Part shown: in pieces, positions 29,101 through 36,600 of the stretch | Position numbering within the stretch: position 1 is the stretch's first letter | Layout: the number at the start of each line of letters is the position of its first letter | NCBI RefSeq assembly: GCF_016899425.1 | Contig: NZ_CP045996.1 | Location: forward strand, 558,001-622,000 | From: Burkholderia sp. MS389 | GTDB lineage: Bacteria > Pseudomonadota > Gammaproteobacteria > Burkholderiales > Burkholderiaceae | DNA: 64,000 nucleotides | Reading direction: 5' to 3' | The notes under the pieces: generated by a model | What the model saw: the letters and a program-made list of their open reading frames with translations, nothing else | Told to the model about the DNA's origin: nothing | Databases searched by the model: none | Translations under genes and position numbers: made by a program

Positions 29101-29774
29101 ACTTCTCCGGCACGGCGGGCGATCGCGTGCTGACCGGCGTGGCGGCGGGCGTGAACGCCAACGACGCGGTCAACATGGGCCAGTTCAACGCCGCGCTGCA
29201 GAATGTCGCGGTCAACGACCGGATCCGTGCGACCGCGACCGATGCGAACACCACGTGGATCGCGCGCGCCGATGCGGGTGCGATCGGGTCGACGGCGACC
29301 GCAACCGGCAAGAACGCGGTGGCGGTCGGCCAGGGCTCGGTCGCCGATCGCGACAATTCGTTCTCGGTCGGCGCGAAGGGCAACGAGCGCCAGGTCACGA
29401 ACGTCGCGGCCGGCACGGCGCCGACCGACGCGGTGAACGTGCAGCAGCTGAACGACAACCTCGCGACCGCGTCGACGCAGGCGAAGGGCTATACCGACCA
29501 GCGCATCGGGCAGGTGTACAACTCGTTCAACGACCTGAAGAAGGACATGTACGGCGGCGTCGCGTCGGCGATGGCGGTGGCGGGCTTGCCGCAGCCGACC
29601 GGCGCGGGGCGTTCGATGGTGTCGGCGGCGACGTCGAACTATCACGGTCAGCAAGGCTTCGCGGCCGGCTACTCGTACGTGACGGAGAGCAACCGCTGGG
29701 TCGTCAAGGCATCGGTGACGGGCAACACGCGGTCGGACTTCGGCGCGGTGGTCGGCGCGGGTTATCAGTTCTGA
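26181..29774 (+). CDS. Trimeric autotransporter adhesin (YadA/BpaA-like)
   Basis: A 1,197-residue type Vc secreted adhesin. A signal peptide spans residues 1-27. The head (about 70-230) has left-handed beta-roll repeats of the SxAIG type (GIAIGDQSNA, ALAIGRQSAA, SIALGHSALA). Neck motifs (NVAAGAADTDAVNVQQL and variants) recur at least eight times between stalk segments. Two related modules contain QQDALQWNP and QQDALQFDP. The C-terminal YadA anchor (last ~70 residues) ends GAGYQF. Three chains form the 12-stranded barrel. Such proteins bind host matrix or cells. GGAG precedes ATG 26181. Confidence 0.95.
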   Translation: MKRKQISALAAAMFTGAGVLIAGAAHADNFVDRGNPDNALNGQCIDGTNPLCVATKNGSYVAVSTTNVTQGTNAKAGASGIAIGDQSNASSKGGSGSGGAIAIGVGSQALANSATAIGTVAVAQGNTALAIGRQSAAVGDFSMALGNVADAHGTSSIALGHSALASGDRSVAIGGANPTSSDGVSAGASYDAVTQTRAAGTQSVAIGAGAQTNDNNQVAIGSGSVGANNGGTPVFGGTAAPVGGAVSFGALGSERQLKNVAAGAADTDAVNVQQLKNVNNTLSTGIGNVDARVTSVGNSLSTTISNVDQRVTSVGNSLSTSIVTATQNVVKYTDDSHAAIALDGATGTTIGGVAAGVADTDAVNVGQLKGSVAPLQTSLLTAASNITNLQNSVTGINGSLSTAASNIAGLQAADTRNVKYDGASGFDSVTFAGPNGTTLHNVADGKDTHDAVNVGQLTGGLASLSTSVTNNLSTTLGNLSTSITSQIGNATKNAVQYDDDAHGGVTLGGTGATAPVGLHNVADGVAAGDAVNVGQLGKATDTLNQSITAVGNQVTTNTGNIAALQQDALQWNPGLGAYDASHGGHGPQLISNVAAGKRGTDAVNVDQLTAAIHDGTSQLDALAVKYDDASKQQVSLGAGNGGNPVRVTNVAEGNVAAGSTDAVNGAQLRRATDGAAAALGGGATANPDGSIGAPNYKIGGSAYNNVGDALTNLDGRVGSNTTTLANHETRLGNAETNITNNTAAIAGLQQDALQFDPTLGAFNAARGGAPTKLTNVADGNLAAGSTDAVNGGQLSGVKTALEQQITNVSNQAGEAVKNVVKYDVDPSGNRLNSVSLVGGDATSAVVLKNVAAGTSDTDAVNVKQLKDVQSNLNQLGALAVQYDDSSKSTITLGGAGGTRITNVQAGTLGATSTDAVNGSQLYATNQQVSKNTTDISSLQGSVTNIANGKAGLVQQQDPNGAITVGKESAGTSVNFSGTAGDRVLTGVAAGVNANDAVNMGQFNAALQNVAVNDRIRATATDANTTWIARADAGAIGSTATATGKNAVAVGQGSVADRDNSFSVGAKGNERQVTNVAAGTAPTDAVNVQQLNDNLATASTQAKGYTDQRIGQVYNSFNDLKKDMYGGVASAMAVAGLPQPTGAGRSMVSAATSNYHGQQGFAAGYSYVTESNRWVVKASVTGNTRSDFGAVVGAGYQF

Positions 29775-29781
29775 TGCAGGC

Positions 29782-29835
29782 CGCGTCGCGTTGAGCGACG
29801 CGCGGTGCCGGGCAATGGATACTCAGCCCGGCACC
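29782..29835 (+). terminator. Two tandem hairpins after the adhesin gene
   Basis: CGCGTCGC (29782-29789) pairs with GCGACGCG (29795-29802), and GGTGCCGGGC (29804-29813) pairs with GCCCGGCACC (29826-29835). Both stems are perfect. There is no T-tract directly after, so they may protect the mRNA end or act with the next hairpin. Confidence 0.5.
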
Positions 29836-29852
29836 ATCCGCTGTCGATCGAG

Positions 29853-29882
29853 GGCCCGGGGTTCGTTCGCGAATCCCGGGCC
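29853..29882 (+). terminator. Strong hairpin with TTCG loop, terminator of the adhesin gene
   Basis: A 13-pair stem (GGCCCGGG with CCCGGGCC, a G-T wobble, then TTCG with CGAA, and a closing G-C pair) encloses a TTCG tetraloop. A short GTCGTCGTTTG stretch follows. This is the best terminator candidate downstream of 29774. The remaining bases to 30123 show no gene. Confidence 0.6.
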
Positions 29883-30123
29883 GTCGTCGTTTGATGTCGC
29901 CAGTCGATCGGGCACCGCGCATCGACGATGCCGTCGCGAATGCGAGTCACACTATCCGCCGCGATCGTCGCCATCCCGCAACCGACGGCGCGGCAAGGGT
30001 TCCACGCGCATCCGGCGGAACGTCCAATGCGAGTTGTGGAATGCGAGCCCGCGCTCGTATTCTGAAGTCCTCGGGCGGCATGGCATGGAGCCTTCGCCCT
30101 TCACCGCATCAGAGCGCGCGACC

Positions 30124-30531
30124 ATGACCGACACGACCCACACGATGAAACTCAACCACCTGAGCTTCCCCTCTGCCGACACGCTGGCGACGGCCCGATT
30201 CTTCGAGCGATACCTCGGCTTCACGATCGCGGGAAGCTGGGACAAATCGTGGATTCTCAAACGCCCGGGCTTCGACGTCGTGATCGATCACGTCGGCGAC
30301 GGCGTGCCCGCGTGGCCGACCCATTTCCACGTCGGCTTCGAACTGCCGAGCCTCGAGGCCGTGCAAGCGTTGTTCGCGCGCTTCAAGGAGGAGGGCGTCG
30401 CGATGGAGACGGACGTCTTCAACAACGGGCGCGGCTCGCGCTTCTTTTGCCGCGCGCCGGGTGGCGTGATGTTCGAACTGAACACGCGCGCGGACGCCGC
30501 GCCGGAATATCGGGGCACCTTCGACGATTGA
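30124..30531 (+). CDS. VOC superfamily (glyoxalase/bleomycin-resistance-like) protein
   Basis: A 135-residue single VOC domain. The N-terminal strand MKLNHLSFPSADTLATARFFERYLGF supplies the first His ligand. FHVGFELPSLEAVQALFARFKEEG lies in the middle, and RFFCRAPGGVMFELNTR supplies the C-terminal Glu. This is a metal-binding VOC layout. Substrate and reaction are unknown. ATG 30124 is chosen, but in-frame ATGs at 30084 and 30145 are possible because no ribosome site is strong. It is convergent with the giant RHS gene. Confidence 0.8.
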   Translation: MTDTTHTMKLNHLSFPSADTLATARFFERYLGFTIAGSWDKSWILKRPGFDVVIDHVGDGVPAWPTHFHVGFELPSLEAVQALFARFKEEGVAMETDVFNNGRGSRFFCRAPGGVMFELNTRADAAPEYRGTFDD

Positions 30532-30603
30532 CGTCGGAACAAGCGGATCGGGGAAATCCACCCCACGGGCATAAGAATAGAGCCGCGTAGCGTGCCCGAT
30601 GCG

Positions 30604-30626
30604 CGACGGCCGCCACGCGGCCGTCG
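30604..30626. terminator. Bidirectional hairpin between the VOC and RHS genes
   Basis: CGACGGCCG (30604-30612) pairs perfectly with CGGCCGTCG (30618-30626) around a 5-base loop. It lies 72 bases after the VOC stop and 25 bases beyond the RHS stop on the other strand. It can serve both convergent genes, although neither side has a long T-tract. Confidence 0.55.
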
Positions 30627-30651
30627 TCGCCTGTCGCGATGCGCCGCGCCG

Positions 30652-33600
30652 TCAGCGCGGCTGAAAGCGGATCCATGGCGTCGCATTGTTGGTCGGATAG
30701 ACGACCCACCAGTGCGCGTACACGTCGACTTGCAGCTCGTTGGCCAGCGCCTGCGCGAAACTGAAGCGGCCGGCCATCCCGGCGAAGCAGGTGACGAGCT
30801 TGATCGGCCTGCCCGACGCGGCGGGAAAGTTCCTGTCGATCGCGCCATAGCCCTGCGCGCGCAGGAACCGCGCCAGCGTGGACGCGGAGGTCGGCCGGTT
30901 GATCGGCACGCCGTTCTTGGCCGTCCACTCGACCATCGCGCTGCGCGAAATACCGTGCGTCGCGACGACGTCGACGTCGAGGTTGCCGACCCGCGTGAGA
31001 TTCTGCGCGAACTGCTGCCGCTGCAGATCGGTGGTGAACGCATCCCACGTGGCTTTCACGCTGGTCGTGACCGGATCGTTCGGCATCAGGATCCGCACCT
31101 TGCCGACCAGGCCGCTCTGGCCGGGTTCGCTCGGCAAGCCGGGCGCGTTCGGCGGCGGATAGTTCGGGATTTCGCCGGCGTTCTCCAGCGGCGTCGGGTT
31201 CACGCCGACCGACGCCTTGCCGGTGAAGAAGGTGAGGTGCGCGCCCGCCGCCATCAGCCCGGCGCCGCCGCCCGCCACCGCGCCGATCGCGATGTTCAGC
31301 GCGGTCGCGCGGCTGAAGAACGGCTGCCCGGTCATGCCGGCCGTCACGCCGGCCCCGGCCGCGCCGCCGGCCACGCCGCCCGCGATGCCGGAGACGAGCG
31401 ACACCGACAGCGTGGTGGCTACCTTGCCCGCGCTCAGGCCGAGCGCCGCGCGCGCGGTCAGTGCGCCGGCGCCGCCGCCCGCGAGCGCGCCGGCCGCGCC
31501 GGCCGCCGCACCGGCCAGCGCATCGATGCCGAACTGTTTCCAGCTGATCTGGTCGCCGGTGGCCATGCTCATGAGGTCGCCGGCCATCGACCCGACCGCG
31601 CCGGCCACGACGCCCACCAGGATCGCCGCGCCGATGCCGGTGCCGAGCAGCAGCACGCCGGCCACACCCACCGCCAGCGTGACCAGCGCGCCGACGATGA
31701 TGCCCCACACGTTCATGCCGCTCGGATCGGTGAAGACGAGCGGGTTGTTGCCGACATAGACGTACGGCGACGGCGTTTCCAGCATCGGATCGACGCTGAG
31801 GTAGCGGCCGTAGCCCGGGTGGTAGAAGCGCGCGTTGCAGTCGTAGAAACCGGAATCCGCGTCGTAGTTGTGGCCGGTGAACAGGCGCGGCCACGCGAAC
31901 GGCGCGGCCACCAGCACGGTGGGCTGGCCGTACACGTCGTACTGCCACGCGCCGACGGTCTCGCCGCTCGCGTCGAGCAGCACGCGCACGCTGCCGAGAT
32001 GGTCGAGCAGCGCGAAGTAGAAGCGCCCGTCGTGCCATGCCACCTGGACGTCGAGCGCGGCGATGAAGCGGGTCGGCGCGCTCGCGCCATTCGCCGCGTC
32101 GACCATGAGTTCGCCGTCGGGCATCGACGTCTGGAAGCGCTGCGACGTCGCGCCGCCGCTCGTCCGGGTCAGCGCCGCGCGATTGCCGTCCGCGTCGCGC
32201 AGGATCGATAGCGACGCACCGGGGCCGGCGTAGCTGACGGGCCGCCCGGTACCGGCGTCATAGCCGATCTGCCAGCACGTCGCACCCGCGCCGTCGCTCG
32301 CGCCGACGATGCCGCCCGCATGGTCGTACGCGAACGTGGTGGTGTCCTGCGCGGCCGTGTAGCCGGTCAGGCGGTTGGTGCCGGCCGCATACGTGTAGCC
32401 GGCCGAATCGGCGCCGCGCGTGTGCCGCTCGAAGTTGCCGTTCAGGTCGATCTCCCAGCGTTGCGCGTCGGCGCCGGAACCGAACGCGGTCAGCTGGCCG
32501 AGCGAATCCATCGTGGTGCAGGCCGGCCCGACCGACCCGCCGGGCACGTCCGACGTGACGGTCTGTCGTGCGATTTCGCCGTTGTAATAGCCGCCGCCCT
32601 CACAGGCGCCGGTGTCGTAGGCGAGCGTTTCCCTGAGCACGCCCCCGGCATCGCTGACTGTGGGCCAGCCGGGCGGCGTGTACGCGAAGCGTCGGGACAG
32701 CATCGACGCGCCTTTGCCGTCGGGCAACAGGCGGGTGAGCGCCGGTTTGCCGTTCGGCTCGTACTCGTGCGCGATCAGCACCGTCGTCGTGCCGCCGGTG
32801 TCGGCCGCGACCTCGAGCAAGCGGCCGAGCGCGTCGTAACGGCGCAGGCTGACGAGCCCCGTGGTCGAATCCGTGCTCGACAGCAGATTGCCGCCGGCCG
32901 ACCACGTATTCGCGATGACGCAGTCGCCCGCGGGCGTCCCGGCGAATTGCCGGCGCCGCGCGAGCACGCGCCCGGCCCGGTCGTACGCGACCGTCTCGGT
33001 CAAGCCGGCCTGCCCGGCGTCGCCCTGGTTGACCTCCACCTTCCAGAGCCGGCCGGCGAGATGGTCGTCCTGGGTCGCATCCGATCCGTCGCCGTCGTAG
33101 TGGCGGCGCACGCTCCAGGTGGGCGACGACGGGGGCCAGTCGGGGTCGTCGGCATGCTGCTGAAGCTGCGCGCGGTCCCACGCGACGGCACAGGTGCCTT
33201 CCTCGATCACGCGGCTCAGCGTGTCGTATTTCCGATAGGCGATGTAGCCGCCGTTCAATGCATTGCCGTCGGCGAGGAAGCGCATCAGCCCGGCGCTGCT
33301 GTAGACGATCTGCGTGGTGCCGCTGTCGGGATCGGTCGAGCTGAGCCGGTGCCCGGCGAAGTCGTAGTCGGCGGTGCTGCTGCCGGCCGGCACGGCTTTC
33401 GTGCCGGCGCCGCCTGCCGCGTACGACGCGGGCGGCACCGACGCGATGGTGCGGCCCTGCGCGTCGTAAATCTGGCTCATGCGCCAGTCGAGGCTGTCGT
33501 CGGTGAGCGCGTTCTGCACGACACGGCCGATCAGGTGCTCGGCCGTGTCCGACCAGCTTTGCGTGACCGCGCCGTTGGGATCGACGTCCGTGGTCAGGTG

Positions 33601-36600
33601 ATACTCGCCGATCGGCAGCGGATAGGCGAAGCGCCCCGCGTCGGCGTTGACGCCGTAGCCGCGCGTCGCGTAATGCGTGCTGCCGGGCCGGATCGCATAG
33701 TCGTAGCCGGGCTGACCGAACGCCACCGGCCGGCCGAGCGGGGCGTTTTCGTAGACCGTGCGCGCGAACGGATAGCCGCCGGCGTCGGGATGCCACGCGG
33801 CGAGCGCGCCCTCGAGCGGCGCGCCTTGCCAGAGGCTGCCGTCGGCGCCGCCGTTGGTCACCAGCCCGTCCTGGTAGACGAACAACGCCTGTGCGCCGGA
33901 CACCGTGACACGGCTCGTGAGTGCCCGGATCGCGGTGTTGCCGCGATCGTCGTACACGCCGGTGTCGAGCACCGCGCTATCGGCCGATTCGAGCTTCAGC
34001 GTCTGCAGGCTGCGCGCGAGGCCATCCCGATACTCGACGCTCAGGCCGACGTCCTCGGCCACGGCCAGCGCCGAGAAGCTGCCGGGCTGCGTCATGCCGA
34101 GCTGGATGCCGAACGGGGCGGCGACCGCGGCGTCCGCATATTCGAACACCTTGAGCCCGTCGGCGAAGAACAGCACGCGGCCCGTCACGGCCACCAGCAG
34201 CCATTCCCGTGCGGCCGGCGCGCCGCTGTCGGATTGCAGCAGCACGGGGTTCGCGCCGTCGAGCCGCCACAGACGCCAGCCCTGCGCCGGGCTGAAGCCG
34301 ACGAACCAGGTGCCGGTGCCGAGCACCGCGTCGCCGAGGCTGGCGCGGTCGACCAGCACGCGCGCGGCGATGCTCGCCGCCGCGAAACCGGTGCGTTCGA
34401 GCCGCGCGCCGAGCGGCCCGGCCGCTTCGCCGTGATAGCTGAGCAGCCCGCCGCCCGCGCTCCAGTCGGCCGCATTGCCCGACGCGGCCGTGTAGAACGC
34501 CAGCGCGCCGTTGCAGAAGCCGTCGTATATGCCGATCCCCTGGCCGTTGACGTTGATCGCCGCGTTCGGCGTGGCGCGCGGAAACGGCGCGGCCGGGCCG
34601 ATCGTCGTGTCCTGCGCGGCGAACCAGGTCATGCTGATCAAGCTCGGATTGTCCCAGGGGCCGACCGTCACGGACGGCTCGGCGAACGGGTTGTAGAGCG
34701 TGCGCGAACGCACGCCGTTCGGCGCGGTGGTGCCGAGCGTGCGCAGCCGTGCGCCGTCGTAGGCGATCGACTGGAACTGGCAGTCGAGCGGCGTGAAGAA
34801 CACGTCGTCGAGCCGCAGCCACGCCGCGCCGCCCGCCGGCAGTTCGGCCCGAATGCCGAGCGTGACGGTGGCGTTCGCGCCGAGGCCGAGCGACGACGGA
34901 TCGACGGTCCATTGCTGCGGTTGCCACTGGCCGGCGGTGGGCGCGAGGCGCCGGCTCAACTGCGCGCCGCCCGGCGCGGTGAGCGTCAACGTCACGGTGA
35001 AGTCGCTCGCGGTCGCGCCGGGCGGGCTCTTGAACCAGAGGCCGAACAATTGCCGCGCGCGGCCGTCGGTCAGCGTCACGGCACGGGTGAGCGTCGCCGA
35101 CGCGGTGATCTGCAGGCAGGCGGTGCCGCTGGCCGCGTCGTCGCGATAGACGGCGGCGCCGGCCGGCAGGCTCCAGGTCGGCCGCTGGTAATCCTCGAAA
35201 CTGTCGTACGCATTGCCGCTGGCCGAATTGACGAAGCCGGCGATGCGAAAGCGCGCTGCATCGTCGAACAGCGAAGCCATCGGCCGGCCGGTGACGTCGT
35301 GCGAGAGCAGCACGTTGCCCTCGCCGTCGCGCGTATCGATACGCTCCTCCAGCAGCCAGCCCGCGCCGGGCTGACCGCCGTTCCACGCGGCGAACGGCGG
35401 CGCGTTCTCGTCGACCGCGACCCAGCTGTCGGCTTCCGCGAGATAGGTGGTGCCGTCGTCGTGCGCCCAGTTGCGGAAGGTCTGCGCCTTCGCGGCCTGC
35501 AACAACCAGCCGCCGTCCGCCTGCACCCGCGTCGATGCGCTGGCCACCGGCGCGAGGATGTGCGCGCTCCACATCGCCGGATAGACCTCGAAACCGAACA
35601 GCGACGTGCGCTGCGTGACGTTGAGCTCGCCCCGGCTGTCGTAATAGGCAGTCTGCACCGTGGCCGGATAGCCCGACGCCGCGTTGTACGCATAGGTCAT
35701 GGTGCGCGCGACGCCCTGCAGGCTCTCGACCGACGTCGCGATCTGCGGCACGGCGTCGTAGAGATTGCGCAGCGTGGCGCCGTTCGCGTCGCTCGCGACC
35801 TGGTCGGTGTAGGTCCAGTCGCTGGTGGTGGACGACAGCAGCGTGCCGTCGCGGTCGTACACCGAACTCGACAGCAGCAGGCCGGCCGCCAGCGAGTACG
35901 CGTCGTCGACGGGCGCGGCCGTCCCGCGTACGCCGGCGCGGATGCGGCAATCGTCCGGCAACTGCAGCGTCCGCGCGGGCAGGCCGTTGTAGAAATGGCT
36001 CGTGGTCCAGCCGTAGCGCTGCGCCTGCGGCGTCTCGCACGCCTGGTATTCGGACACCGTCGAGAATTGCACGATGCTGCCCGACGGATCGGTGTTGGCC
36101 GACACGTCCGCGTACGCGTAGCAGCGCAGCATCGTGTCGTAGCCGCTGTCCATCGCGAGCGCGGTCACGACGAAGGCCGCGAGCGGCGCATGCAGCGAGT
36201 GATTCGCATAGCGGTGCAGCGTGATGTGGGTCGATGCGTCGATCTCGTTGCCCGACGGGAAGGTCACGAACCCCGACGGAATCGCCGGCAGCTTGCCCGA
36301 AATGGCCGTCTCGTAGTGCAGCGTGCTGTTGAGCAGGCGGAACATCTGCTGCCCGGGAAAACGCTCGACCACCGGCTCGCCTTGCGCGTCGCGCAGCAGC
36401 CCGCCGTTGCAGAAGAAGCGCACCTGCGTGTCGAGCGGCGCACCGTCGGCGTCGAGCGTCATGAACGCGAGGAAGTCCGGCGCCTGGTTGATGACGGTCG
36501 TGCTGTCGAAGCGATCGACGGTGATCTCGCCCAGCCGGAAGCCGGCGAGCGGGTTCCACGCGGGCCAGACCGACCGGCCGTAGAGGTCGCGGTTCTGCGA

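Noticed and set aside
26990-29440. Regularly spaced repeats that could suggest a repeat array
   Set aside because: They are degenerate coding repeats for adhesin neck motifs, in frame, with no conserved 28-37 base repeat or unique spacers, so not a CRISPR.
25959-29654. A 1,231-codon open frame opposite the trimeric autotransporter
   Set aside because: Its composition (Arg/His/Val runs) reflects the repetitive adhesin read backwards. The adhesin has signal, head, neck and anchor motifs.
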